A stretch of DNA of 59,090 nt from Gammaproteobacteria bacterium (GTDB lineage Bacteria; Pseudomonadota; Gammaproteobacteria; UBA9339), in the NCBI GenBank assembly GCA_016936855.1, contig JAFGXA010000052.1, forward strand, positions 1 to 59,090. Reading direction: 5' to 3'. The notes beneath the pieces were generated by a model. It saw only the letters and a program-made list of their open reading frames with translations. It was not told the origin of the DNA and made no database searches. The translations under genes and the position numbers were made by a program. Positions 1 through 8,169 of the stretch are shown here, piece after piece (within the stretch, counting starts at the first letter, position 1; the number at the start of each line of letters is the position of its first letter).

Positions 1-75
1 CTGCATCAGGGTATTAACTTAAAAAAACCAATCGAGATGCTACAATAACATTTTTTTGGAACCGATTTGGCGAAC

Positions 76-684
76 CTATACAATCCCAATGGTAGACACA
101 ATTTTATTAACATCAGCAGCAACACTTACTTCTTCAGACCATTTACTACCATCAAACTGTAATAAACCTGGCATATTTACTGCTGGATCACAAACTATGC
201 GATTAATATCGTTAACAACCTTGAATAAATCTACATTTGGTGCTCTTAAGAACGAATCATCTGTTGGTTCAAAAATTTCACCTGATAGATTAACAGCAAT
301 AGAGTGGGTGGCATTTTCCTGTGTTATAAATGATATGCCCTTCTCTACTAGTAGCGCTTTTCCAAGCATACTAAAGTGCGTACTGATTAATTCTCTTTCA
401 TGATCGGAAAGCATAACGTTATCAACTTGCCTAATAACGAACAACTGATAGCTGCCCTGATCTCCCCTACTAACCCAATCGATTTCTTTAAGAATCTCAG
501 TAAAAGGCAATTGCCTACTTTTATGCGTCAAAGATATACGACCATTTTCACCACAAACAATTACAGCCAAACAACTTTGCAGATCATCTGTCGCTAACCC
601 AGTAAAATCAATGCCACTGTTAACCGCTGGATCGTACCTCACAATACAGTCTTGGTTTGCACAAATTAATCGTTCTCTTGACAT
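76..684 (-). CDS. Unrecognised 202-aa protein, possible Cys/His amidase-like fold
   Basis: I do not recognise this protein with confidence. It has no signal peptide or membrane segment, so it is probably cytosolic or a secreted effector. Residues 31-54 hold two aspartates (33-34), a cysteine at 38, and a Leu-Thr-His ending at His54. This spacing recalls the Cys-His arrangement of N-terminal asparagine amidohydrolases and CheD-type deamidases. A later Ile-Ala-Val-Asn stretch near residue 128 also has a counterpart in the asparagine amidase family. The resemblance was judged by eye and is weak. The start is well supported by an AAGGAG box a few bases upstream. The gene stands alone, about 100 bp downstream of another unrecognised minus-strand gene. 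Confidence 0.6.
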   Translation of the reverse strand: MSRERLICANQDCIVRYDPAVNSGIDFTGLATDDLQSCLAVIVCGENGRISLTHKSRQLPFTEILKEIDWVSRGDQGSYQLFVIRQVDNVMLSDHERELISTHFSMLGKALLVEKGISFITQENATHSIAVNLSGEIFEPTDDSFLRAPNVDLFKVVNDINRIVCDPAVNMPGLLQFDGSKWSEEVSVAADVNKIVSTIGIV

Positions 685-789
685 ACTTAGCTCCTTTACC
701 TCATAAAATCAGGCACAAAACTGTAACACTGTAAAAAAGAATTCACAATTTCTGTGGATAACTATAGCAATATTATTTTCAATATACGT

Positions 790-2358
790 CTATGGGGAAG
801 CACCACTTACCACATCAGAAACCCCAGAATCCATCCGGTTTCCTGACTGGGATGATATAACACTAAACATAGCAGGCACTGCTTCCGACGCTCGTCCTGA
901 TGCTGACGATGTGTCATATAATCCAGAAAGATCCGAACTAAAACCAGGCAAATCTCCACCATCGGATTCCGCACCACTTATTGAATCAATTGTAATGCCA
1001 GTAATTTCAGAAATATTTCCAGCAATACCAGCTGCTAATTCATCTTGTGATCCTCTCGAAATAGCCGTTAAAAAGTTTGCTATAACCTCTCCGTCAATCA
1101 CTTGAGTTCTAGCTAAATTTTCGAGAATACATGCACTTTGCTGAATTGATCCTTCAATATTTTTATCTATGCGAAAAACTTTATCTGCACTCAAAAGTAT
1201 AGTCAAATATTTAGCCGTCATTTTGAACGCTTCATTTGGATCTGGCGCAATAAAAATGCTAAATTTAGCCAACATTCCTGCGACAGTTAATGAAGCTAGA
1301 TTTATTCTATATTCACCAAATTCAAATAATCTAGAAACCTCCTCAAAGCCATAACCACGTACAAATAGAGATTCTATTATTTGAACCCCTTTATTTCTCA
1401 ATTCTTCATCTTCATTATTTATTAGATCAACTGCAAAATGTGTTAATTTTAAAAAAGCATCTGAATCTAGAGGAGCAACCTGGGGAATAACTCTTAAGAA
1501 AGAATTGGCCAAACTAAGCAGGGATTCATTTGGCAATCGCACGATCGGCAACAAATCCAAAACCCAACCAACATTTGCGCCACTAATCCCTAATATTTCA
1601 ATCACGAAATCACTTTTGATCTGCTCTGCTAAATTTAAATCAGGAGATGAAAGGAATGTTAATAACAAACGTGCATTTTCTCGAGCGTTTCCATCTGTAT
1701 CACACATTGCAACTCTTATAACAAAAGAAATGTACCTAATAACTATATCTCTGCTACTGCGCACTTCGCCCTTAATTCTATTTATACACTGTAATTTTGT
1801 ATCAGACTGGTACTCTCCATACAAAGCCGTATACAGTAACCTATAGAAATCGTCGTCACTTAATTTCTTTTTGTTTGGTAATTTTTCAAGACTAGTTGAA
1901 AAACGCCCAATTTTCGGCGCTTCTGGTCTACTATATTCTGAGATTTCCGCGGCGCCTTTTGGCTCACCTTTGCTAGCGATACGCTCCCGAAGATCTTTTT
2001 GTAAGTCTTTAACAAGTAGAAAATTCTTGGAATTAGCCAACTCAAAAATATACCCTGCCATAATTACATCGCTACTAAGCTTTTCTTGGTCAGCAGAAAA
2101 GACTTTAGCAAAAGATCTCATGAAGTCAACGCGTGATCCCTTGTTAAAAGAAGGCTCCGCGACAGCAAATGCTTTTTTAAGCAATAGAAGACCGATGATT
2201 TTGTCATGAATAGGTACATCAAAAGCTAATTTAAGCGCTGCTTTTGCAATATTAATTAAGTCGTCTTTTATTTCTGCGTATTCTTTATATTGAAACTCCA
2301 TGAGCTGAACAGCTATTGTTAAAATATCAACATCAATAAGATATCTAGAATCACGCAT
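790..2358 (-). CDS. Unrecognised alpha-helical repeat protein with low-complexity tail
   Basis: Function unknown. The first ~450 residues look entirely helical, with repeated amphipathic Leu/Ile/Ala-rich segments that could form a HEAT- or armadillo-like solenoid. The last ~60 residues are rich in Ser, Gly and Asp and look disordered. There is no signal peptide, membrane segment or catalytic motif. A longer frame begins at 2379, but an AAGGTG ribosome-binding site lies 6 nt before the ATG at 2358, which I take as the start (522 aa). Size, solenoid character and position beside another unknown protein would fit a secreted effector or scaffold, but that is inference only. Confidence 0.6.
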   Translation of the reverse strand: MRDSRYLIDVDILTIAVQLMEFQYKEYAEIKDDLINIAKAALKLAFDVPIHDKIIGLLLLKKAFAVAEPSFNKGSRVDFMRSFAKVFSADQEKLSSDVIMAGYIFELANSKNFLLVKDLQKDLRERIASKGEPKGAAEISEYSRPEAPKIGRFSTSLEKLPNKKKLSDDDFYRLLYTALYGEYQSDTKLQCINRIKGEVRSSRDIVIRYISFVIRVAMCDTDGNARENARLLLTFLSSPDLNLAEQIKSDFVIEILGISGANVGWVLDLLPIVRLPNESLLSLANSFLRVIPQVAPLDSDAFLKLTHFAVDLINNEDEELRNKGVQIIESLFVRGYGFEEVSRLFEFGEYRINLASLTVAGMLAKFSIFIAPDPNEAFKMTAKYLTILLSADKVFRIDKNIEGSIQQSACILENLARTQVIDGEVIANFLTAISRGSQDELAAGIAGNISEITGITIDSISGAESDGGDLPGFSSDLSGLYDTSSASGRASEAVPAMFSVISSQSGNRMDSGVSDVVSGASP

Positions 2359-2522
2359 AAACATCACCTTAAAACGCATTTTAGGATCGATACCTTAGAA
2401 AATATAAAAATATCGAACATTAAACCAACCTGACTCATGTCACCCTACTTAAGCATATTTCCTTTATACCTTCACTATAGCTTATTATTTTGGATATACA
2501 ACAATTTTGCATTTATTCAATT

Positions 2523-2574
2523 GGCACCGTGCAGATTTAAAGAAGGGCGAGCAGCCGCTCGCCCCTACGGGTGC
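2523..2574. repeat. Palindromic intergenic repeat with GCACC/GGGTGC ends
   Basis: An inner stem (GGGCGAG at 2545-2551, CTCGCCC at 2558-2564) lies between near-inverted ends, GCACC at 2524 and GGGTGC ending at 2574. It lies in the 365-bp gene-free stretch between the helical-repeat gene and gcvP (2359-2723). The rest of that stretch holds two further repeats and no gene that I can support. Confidence 0.65.
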
Positions 2575-2583
2575 AATATAATG

Positions 2584-2653
2584 GTAATGTGCCAAATCAG
2601 GTAAGGGCGGACACAGGGGTCCGCCCCTACACGCGCCAAAAAAAGCACATTAC
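2584..2653. repeat. 70-bp element with perfect 9-bp terminal inverted repeats
   Basis: The ends are GTAATGTGC (2584-2592) and GCACATTAC (2645-2653), an exact inverted pair. Inside is the stem GGGCGGAC...GTCCGCCC. The inner part and right flank, including ACAGGGGTCCGCCC and a following AATCGAA, recur at 12161-12219. The architecture is that of a small non-autonomous palindromic element; no transposase is present in the window. Confidence 0.65.
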
Positions 2654-2666
2654 TAATCGAAGACAA

Positions 2667-2693
2667 CGTCATTCCGGACTTGATCCTGGATCT
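2667..2693. repeat. Short GTCAT-type palindromic repeat
   Basis: The sequence begins CGTCATTCCGGACTTGATCC and pairs CCGGA with the downstream TCCTGGA imperfectly. It is a degenerate copy of the repeat seen better preserved at 6080-6108, just 31 bp from the gcvP stop. Confidence 0.5.
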
Positions 2694-2723
2694 AATTGGT
2701 TTGGCGCTTAATTATTTGAATAT

Positions 2724-5606
2724 TTATGAATCATTTTTCAATTTCGGATGTTGGGCGGCGTATACCGCATCGAGGCGATTGAAAGTCAAATTGTTAGGTG
2801 ATGATGATAAAATTTCTGGGTTGTTGTGGATCTCGTTATAAATATTACGCATGATTCCTATGAATCTGTCTAATTGTTGTTTAGATTCAGTTTCAGTGGG
2901 CTCAATTAACAAAGATTCTGGAATTAATAGAGGGAAATAGCAGGTTGGAGAATGTATGCCATAATCCAATAATCTTTTAGCAACATCCATGGCTGTAACT
3001 TTGTGTGATTTTTTTTCTTCAATTAAACTTACGATAAATTCATGCGATGCTAATCGTTCTAGAAGCGGGACTGTATAGCCAATTTCAGCTAACTTTTTCA
3101 TTAGATAGTTTGAATTTAATACAGCATATTCAGAAATTCTAGATAAATTCTGCTTACCTATCATACGCAGATAAATATAGGCTTGTAGTAATACATTAAC
3201 GTTGCCAGAAAAGGCTGATAATGGACCTATGGTTTGAGGAATATTGTTATTTAAAAAGTATTGATTTTGTTTTTTTAATGTATCTGGGTCCTTATAAACA
3301 ATTGGAATTGGTAAAAATGGTTTTAATTTATCATTGCAAAGTACGGGGGCTGCACCTGGGCCGCCGGTGCCATGTGGCGTTGCAAAGGTTTTATGTAAAT
3401 TTAGATGTAAAACATCAAAACCCATATTAGCAGGTTTTACCTTGCCCAAAATAGCATTTAAATTCGCACCATCATAATAAAGCAAACCGCCAGCCTGATG
3501 AATCATACTAGATATTTTTAGAATTTCTCGCTCAAAAACTCCTAAAGTTGATGGGTTAGTTAGCATAATACCAGCCGTTTTATCGCTCAAAAGACTCTGC
3601 AAATGCTCCAAATCTAAATCACCATCTTTTTTTGTTTTAACTTCTACTACTTTAAAACCTGACATCACAGCTGATGCTGGATTGGTTCCATGCGCTGCAT
3701 CTGGCACTAGCATTTCCGTGCGATTGTTATCACCGCGTGCTAAATGATAGGCGCGAATCATCGCGCAACCTGCAAATTCACCTTGCGCCCCAGCCATTGG
3801 TGCTAATGATACGTCCGACATGCCGGTAATTATTTTTAACATCTCCTGTAATTCGTATAAACAAGCTAATGTTCCTTGATTATTTGCTGCCATTGCATAT
3901 GGGTGTTGTTGCAAAAACCCAGGTAATAATGCTAATTTCTGCACCTTAGGATTATATTTCATGGTGCAAGAACCAAGCGGATAAAAAGCCGTATCTACCG
4001 CGAAATTTTTTTGTGACAGTTTGGTATAATGTCTTACGACTTCGAGTTCAGACATGTTTGGTAAATTAAGAGGCGATGTACGCACCACTTGCTTCGCACA
4101 AATGTCACTAAACGGCACCATCATCCTCCGGGCCTGCGCAGTAGGAACCGGGGGACCTCCATACTCCGCACCAAACTCTCCCAGCACCTCTGCTGAACCA
4201 TTCACATAACTCAACAAATCATCATCAGTTTTCGTTTCCGTAACGGCAACCAGTAAACAATTTTTTAATTCTGGATAATCTTTACTTAAATCAAAACCAG
4301 CCTGAATTCCGAGGTCATCTAGTTTGTTAAGCAAATATTTAAAATTTTCATTTGCCTCTGGGTCCTGGCGTCCGCCAGGATGACGTGCAAAAGAGTCAGG
4401 ATGATGTGAAAAAGAGTCAGGCACATTTAACTTAATTACAAATTCATTGAAATTGTTGCCATTAAAAACCAGCTCTACGCCATCTAATTTACAAATTAAT
4501 TCTTTTAAAAAATTAGCTTTTTCGCAACACACTCTAGCCCGTTTTTGCAGGCCATCAGCACCTAACAAACTCATGAAAACTGCAGCTGCAATTACCATTA
4601 AACCCTGATTACTACAAATATTCGACGTGGCTTTAGCACGCCTTATGTGCTGCTCTCGTGTTTGTAAATTTAAAATATAGCCTTCTTTGCCATTTTGATC
4701 AGTTGTTTTGCCAACAATGCGCCCTGGCATTTCACGCAAAAATTGCTCTTTGCAACAAAGAAAACCAAAGTAAGGACCACCAGAAGATAAATTACAACCC
4801 AACGGCTGACCATCTCCTACTACAATATCAGCACCACTATCACCCCAAGCGCCTGGTTCTTTTAATATGCTTATTGCTAATGGATTAATTACACTTATTA
4901 CTAAAGCATCAATTGCGTGAGCCACATCAGTTAGAGCATCAACACTTTCAATCACACCAAAAAAATTCGGCTGATTGATAATTACTGCGGCAATTTCATT
5001 TGCTTTAAATTGCTGTAAAAAATCAACCTTAATTTCCCCAGTTTTTTTATTAAACGGAATATTTATTAATTCTATTTTTTGCGGCCCTGCAATTGTATCA
5101 ATAACTTTACGATAAGTAGGATGCAAATTTTCTGGGACTAGAACTTGTTTACTACCACCTTTATGACATCGCACCGCCATTAAAATTGCTTCGGCAACAG
5201 CTGATGCACCGTCATATAAAGATGCATTTGCCACATCCATGCCAGTCAAACTACACATCATAGTTTGATATTCATAAATGGCTTGCAAAGTGCCCTGACT
5301 CGCCTCTGCTTGATACGGAGTATACGCCGTTAAAAACTCTCCTCGCAAAACCAAATCCCACACAGCAGCCGGGACATAATGATCATAAGCGCCTGCTCCA
5401 GCAAAACATAACTTTGATTTATTCTCTGCTGAACGTTCTTGCATTAAACGCGCAACCGCCATTTCAGACAAACTATCCGGCATGGCGCCAAAATCCGCAT
5501 TTGAAATACTTTCAGGAATTTCCGCAAATAGTTCTTCGACAAATTCAAGACCGAGATAAGCCACCATTTCTTGCTTATCTCGATCAGAATGTGGAATAAA
5601 AGGCAT
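2724..5606 (-). CDS. gcvP: Glycine dehydrogenase (decarboxylating), GcvPA-GcvPB type fused in one chain
   Basis: P-protein of the glycine cleavage system: the PLP enzyme that decarboxylates glycine and passes the aminomethyl group to lipoyl-GcvH. Residues 1-~475 match the small subunit (GcvPA) and ~505-960 the large subunit (GcvPB) of the two-subunit enzyme; the B part carries the family signature [20 protein letters not shown] and the PLP lysine, Lys739, in LNLHKTF. Length (960) equals single-chain GcvP, but the wording is of the two-subunit kind. Two repeats are translated within it: residues 396-419 and 479-498, the second exactly at the A/B junction, where the GcvPB start and leader should be. 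Last gene of the operon, 17 bp after gcvH. Start supported by an AGG box. Either a working fusion or, less likely, decaying. Confidence 0.93.
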   Translation of the reverse strand: MPFIPHSDRDKQEMVAYLGLEFVEELFAEIPESISNADFGAMPDSLSEMAVARLMQERSAENKSKLCFAGAGAYDHYVPAAVWDLVLRGEFLTAYTPYQAEASQGTLQAIYEYQTMMCSLTGMDVANASLYDGASAVAEAILMAVRCHKGGSKQVLVPENLHPTYRKVIDTIAGPQKIELINIPFNKKTGEIKVDFLQQFKANEIAAVIINQPNFFGVIESVDALTDVAHAIDALVISVINPLAISILKEPGAWGDSGADIVVGDGQPLGCNLSSGGPYFGFLCCKEQFLREMPGRIVGKTTDQNGKEGYILNLQTREQHIRRAKATSNICSNQGLMVIAAAVFMSLLGADGLQKRARVCCEKANFLKELICKLDGVELVFNGNNFNEFVIKLNVPDSFSHHPDSFARHPGGRQDPEANENFKYLLNKLDDLGIQAGFDLSKDYPELKNCLLVAVTETKTDDDLLSYVNGSAEVLGEFGAEYGGPPVPTAQARRMMVPFSDICAKQVVRTSPLNLPNMSELEVVRHYTKLSQKNFAVDTAFYPLGSCTMKYNPKVQKLALLPGFLQQHPYAMAANNQGTLACLYELQEMLKIITGMSDVSLAPMAGAQGEFAGCAMIRAYHLARGDNNRTEMLVPDAAHGTNPASAVMSGFKVVEVKTKKDGDLDLEHLQSLLSDKTAGIMLTNPSTLGVFEREILKISSMIHQAGGLLYYDGANLNAILGKVKPANMGFDVLHLNLHKTFATPHGTGGPGAAPVLCNDKLKPFLPIPIVYKDPDTLKKQNQYFLNNNIPQTIGPLSAFSGNVNVLLQAYIYLRMIGKQNLSRISEYAVLNSNYLMKKLAEIGYTVPLLERLASHEFIVSLIEEKKSHKVTAMDVAKRLLDYGIHSPTCYFPLLIPESLLIEPTETESKQQLDRFIGIMRNIYNEIHNNPEILSSSPNNLTFNRLDAVYAAQHPKLKNDS
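4114..4172. repeat. In-frame palindromic repeat (family B) at the GcvPA/GcvPB junction
   Basis: Shares with 7621-7681 the frame GGCACC(A/G)TCATCC, a CCGG-rich stem, ACCGGGGGACCTC and a closing GCACC-like end. Read on the minus strand it is translated as residues 479-498 of GcvP, between the end of the A-subunit homology and the start of the B-subunit homology. Confidence 0.7.
4351..4421. repeat. In-frame palindromic repeat (family A) inside gcvP
   Basis: On the minus strand it contains two CATCCTGACTCTTTT units followed by the palindrome TCCTGGCGGACGCCAGGA and CCCAGAGGCAAAT. It is translated as residues 396-419 with the pattern HPDSxxRHPGxxQDPE. Near-identical DNA, in the same reading frame, lies in waaF at 34182-34256. 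Confidence 0.8.
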
Positions 5607-5623
5607 AATACCTATTTGTAAAA

Positions 5624-6007
5624 TTAGTGCGCTATTTTAGCGTAATCATCGGCCTTCAGAAGACCTTTTACATCGTCAACATTATCAGGTTTAAATTTAA
5701 CCAACCAACCCTTGCCATAAGGATCTTCGCTTATAACTTTAGGTGCGTTACTAATGTCGCTATTTACTTCAGTGATTTCTCCTGCAACTGGCAGATAAAA
5801 ATCTGATGCAGATTTAACAGATTCGATAACACCACAATCACCTTTAGCAATAATTTTAGCGCCAACTGATGGTAATTTGATAAACACTAAATCACCTAAG
5901 GATGATACAGCGTGTTCAGTTACGCCAAGGGTACAAACACCATCGTCCCCCAACTTGATCCATTCATGAGTATCGGTATAAAAAAGTTCGTTAGGAATAT
6001 TGCTCAT
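5624..6007 (-). CDS. gcvH: Glycine cleavage system H protein
   Basis: Lipoyl carrier that shuttles the aminomethyl group from GcvP to GcvT and is reoxidised by lipoamide dehydrogenase. The 127-aa length is standard. The lipoylated lysine lies in ESVKSAS within the hairpin between two beta strands, and the N-terminal YTDTHEW motif is present. A strong GGAGAG site precedes the ATG. It lies between the inserted toxin-antitoxin pair upstream and gcvP 17 bp downstream on the same strand. No lipoyl synthase or ligase gene is in the window. Confidence 0.97.
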   Translation of the reverse strand: MSNIPNELFYTDTHEWIKLGDDGVCTLGVTEHAVSSLGDLVFIKLPSVGAKIIAKGDCGVIESVKSASDFYLPVAGEITEVNSDISNAPKVISEDPYGKGWLVKFKPDNVDDVKGLLKADDYAKIAH

Positions 6008-6060
6008 ATCTCTCTCCTTTAATTAAAACAACCATTTGTTACCAATCAGCCTGAGAAAAT

Positions 6061-6149
6061 GTCATCCTGGCCCCCTCAACGTCATCCCGGACTTGATCCG
6101 GGATCCAGAAATATTTACATACTAGATTCCCGCCTTAGCGGGAATGACG
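6061..6149. repeat. Cluster of GTCAT-type palindromic repeats
   Basis: Holds three units: GTCATCCTGG at 6061; the palindrome CATCCCGGACTTGATCCGGG at about 6083-6102; and ATTCCCGCCTTAGCGGGAAT ending in GACG at 6149. The outer CGTCATCCC and GGAATGACG form a larger inverted repeat. It lies in the 192-bp space between the antitoxin gene and gcvH, where it could act as a processing or termination structure for the operon transcript. Confidence 0.7.
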
Positions 6150-6199
6150 CTTAAGCAGTAACAACCATTCCCCATCTTAGTGCTAGTAGTTCTTAAAAG

Positions 6200-6508
6200 C
6201 TATGCTTTTTTGAAAACAATATGTGGGCGCATTTTCAATAACGCCCCTATGTGAGCAATGCTGGCCAAGGTAAGATTTGCTTCACCTTTTTGGATTTTTG
6301 TGATTTGTGTCGGACTCATTTGCAAACGCCTTACCGCCTCATTAAAACCAATTTTGCTATTTGTCATATATTTGCCGAAGGCCGCTGCAACATCTTGCCG
6401 CAAGCCTTCAAGCGCCAAAATTTCTAACTCTGCCTGAGCCTCTATTTCGGCAATTTCTACTTTGTCCAATCGTTTGGTCAAGTAATCACTAAATTTTTTA
6501 GTTTTCAT
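6200..6508 (-). CDS. HigA-like antitoxin, XRE-type helix-turn-helix protein
   Basis: 102 aa. The C-terminal half is a Cro/cI-type helix-turn-helix: GFNEAVRRLQMSPTQITKIQKGEANLTLASIAHIGALL, cited here only for its helical pattern near residues 53-90 in short: the Gln-Met-Ser-Pro-Thr-Gln turn and the KGEANLTL recognition end. The N-terminal half is helical and charged and probably binds the toxin. Its ATG follows the toxin stop codon directly (TAGATG), so the two are translationally coupled. Toxin-first order is typical of higBA-type modules. It likely represses its own promoter and neutralises the upstream toxin. Confidence 0.85.
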   Translation of the reverse strand: MKTKKFSDYLTKRLDKVEIAEIEAQAELEILALEGLRQDVAAAFGKYMTNSKIGFNEAVRRLQMSPTQITKIQKGEANLTLASIAHIGALLKMRPHIVFKKA

Positions 6509-6814
6509 CTAATGCATCCTATTTAATTTTGTTCTTGCAACTTTTATATCCACTACCTGCGTTTTCTTGTCTCCGACATGCAAAAGCAAAATTTCTTTAT
6601 TTTTACAAAAAATGTAATAAATTCTGTACCCGTAACGACGTTCTCTAAGCTCAAACAATCCATCACCCAAAGCTCTGCTATGTGGCAATCTCAGTCTATT
6701 ACCACATTTAGCCAACAACTTTATCTCTTTTGTTAGTGATTTAAATTGGGGGTCACTCAAATTGTCAAAAAAGTTTTCAACGACGTCTAAATAGGAGATT
6801 TGCCATTCGCTCAT
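6509..6814 (-). CDS. HigB/Gp49-like (RelE superfamily) toxin
   Basis: 101 aa, with the RelE/ParE-fold layout of phage-derived Gp49-like toxins: an N-terminal helical pair, then a beta sheet with LPHSRALGDGLFELRER, YRIYYIFCKNKEILLLHVG and a C-terminal helix with basic residues. Such proteins are ribosome-dependent mRNA interferases in type II toxin-antitoxin systems. It is upstream of, and directly abuts, the helix-turn-helix partner. The pair sits inside the gcv operon, between gcvT and gcvH, with its own promoter-like sequence, so it looks like an insertion. Confidence 0.85.
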   Translation of the reverse strand: MSEWQISYLDVVENFFDNLSDPQFKSLTKEIKLLAKCGNRLRLPHSRALGDGLFELRERRYGYRIYYIFCKNKEILLLHVGDKKTQVVDIKVARTKLNRMH

Positions 6815-6858
6815 ACACTTACTCTAAGAACATGAGCGAAAAATCACCAATACCATTT

Positions 6859-6887
6859 ATTGTAGTACTCTTTAAAAGAGCGTGCAA
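6859..6887 (-). promoter_or_regulatory. Promoter of the toxin-antitoxin pair with palindromic operator
   Basis: On the minus strand TTGCAC (6887-6882), a 17-nt spacer and TACAAT (6864-6859) make a good sigma-70 promoter about 45 bp before the toxin start. The spacer contains the inverted repeat CTCTT-TAA-AAGAG (6868-6880), a likely site for autorepression by the antitoxin. Assigned from sequence match only. Confidence 0.6.
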
Positions 6888-6955
6888 ATTTTCTACAAAG
6901 ATAAAACATAATTGGTATTTTATTAAAAAATTAGCGGCTTCAAAATACCGTAAAT

Positions 6956-8080
6956 TTATCCCGTAATCTGTGCTTTTATAAATTCCCCGCGCACTTCAAC
7001 CAAACACTCAGAACAATCGCAAACTGGGATTCTTGCCAAAGCGATTGAACATTTTAAATTAGGTGCAAAACCGCCACTCGTTATTATTCCTTCGCCAACA
7101 TTCTCAACAATTACTTTTTGACCACGCCGTAATACACCATTTTCACATAATTTTAATTTCACTAATTTATTTTTAACACCCTGCTCTCTTTGTTTTCTCA
7201 GCGCATCTTTACCGATAAATTCTCGCTCTAATGTTGGAATAGTCCAATCCAAAGATGATTCAAATGGCGTATGTTTTTCATCTAGATCATTACCATAGAG
7301 ACAAAATCCTGCTTCCAAACGTAAAGAATCTCTTGCAACTAAACCACATGGCGTAACGCCAACTTCTAATAATTTGCGCCAAAGTGACACAGCATTATTA
7401 TTGGATAAAATAATTTCATATCCATCTTCGCCAGTGTAACCTGTACGTGCGATAAAAATATTATCGATGATTACCGAATCAAACCTTGCCAAACCTTCAA
7501 CCAACTGCACCTGCTCTTTTGGCAAAATTGTATGAACTTTATCTCTAGCCAACGGCCCTTGAACTGCAATAATAGCAACATCTTTAACTACTTTAATATC
7601 TATATTTTTGCTAATCAATGGCACCGTCATCCCCCGGCTCGTGCAGCGAGACCGGGGGACCTCGCCAACCTTGCTCGGTGCTTCTAAAAAACTCTTTCTA
7701 CACCTCCCCAACCACTCCAAATCAACTGTTTTTCTAGATGCATTAGCAACTACGCGATAATAATTCTTACCCAAATAATAAATAACCAGATCATCAATCA
7801 CACCACCTTGTTCATTTAACATGCAGCTGTACATGGCTCTACCAGCTTTATTTAATTTCGAGACATCATTCGCCAAAATTAACTGCATAAAGGCAAACGC
7901 ATCGCTACCTGTAATATCAACAACATTAATGTGTGATACATCAAACATGCCGGCTCTTTCGCGAACACTTAAATGCTCATCCATCGCTGATTTGTAGTAG
8001 AGTGGCATATCCCATCCTGCAAATGGACTCATTTTGGCTCCAAGCGCTAAATGTTCTTCGTACAATTTTGTTTTTTGCAT
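6956..8080 (-). CDS. gcvT: Glycine cleavage system T protein (aminomethyltransferase) with in-frame repeat
   Basis: Transfers the methylene group from aminomethyl-lipoyl GcvH to tetrahydrofolate, releasing ammonia. The order is that of GcvT: the N-terminal HLALGAKMSPFAGWDMPL, FDVSHI, then RTGYTGEDGYEI and the C-terminal beta-barrel with GFAPNLKCSIALA. Residues 134-154 are an insertion encoded by a palindromic repeat (7621-7681), between RKSFLEA and the strand before IIAVQGP, a surface loop in the family. Without it the length (375) is ordinary. The frame extends to a GTG at 8089, but I choose the ATG at 8080, which gives the usual MQKTKLY N-terminus. First gene of the gcv operon. No glycine riboswitch fits in the short upstream gap. 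Confidence 0.95.
   Translation of the reverse strand: MQKTKLYEEHLALGAKMSPFAGWDMPLYYKSAMDEHLSVRERAGMFDVSHINVVDITGSDAFAFMQLILANDVSKLNKAGRAMYSCMLNEQGGVIDDLVIYYLGKNYYRVVANASRKTVDLEWLGRCRKSFLEAPSKVGEVPRSRCTSRGMTVPLISKNIDIKVVKDVAIIAVQGPLARDKVHTILPKEQVQLVEGLARFDSVIIDNIFIARTGYTGEDGYEIILSNNNAVSLWRKLLEVGVTPCGLVARDSLRLEAGFCLYGNDLDEKHTPFESSLDWTIPTLEREFIGKDALRKQREQGVKNKLVKLKLCENGVLRRGQKVIVENVGEGIITSGGFAPNLKCSIALARIPVCDCSECLVEVRGEFIKAQITG
7621..7681. repeat. In-frame palindromic repeat (family B) inside gcvT
   Basis: Ends GCACCG (7621-7626) and CGGTGC (7676-7681) are exact inverted repeats. The inner hairpin is CCCCCGGCTCG...CGAGACCGGGGG. It shares its layout and much sequence with 4114-4172 in gcvP, and its ACCGGGGGACCT end with the intergenic copy at 12301-12312. 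Confidence 0.8.
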
Positions 8081-8099
8081 AATTATCACACCACTTTTT

Positions 8100-8127
8100 T
8101 TGATTTTTGCTAAATGTCTACTATACT
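8100..8127 (+). promoter_or_regulatory. Sigma-70-like promoter of the 8170 gene
   Basis: TTGATT (8100-8105), a 16-nt spacer and TATACT (8122-8127). Transcription would start near 8134, within the TTG-started long frame, and supports the downstream start at 8170. Confidence 0.45.
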
Positions 8128-8169
8128 CCTCATTGTAAACTTAATGGAATGAAAATGGAGGGATCCAGC

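Noticed and set aside
2359-2723. Small RNA or CRISPR remnant in the repeat cluster
   Set aside because: The palindromes differ from one another, are not regularly spaced, and share sequence with dispersed intergenic repeats.
8081-8169. Glycine riboswitch upstream of gcvT
   Set aside because: The divergent gap is under 90 bp and lacks the conserved helices of the glycine aptamer.
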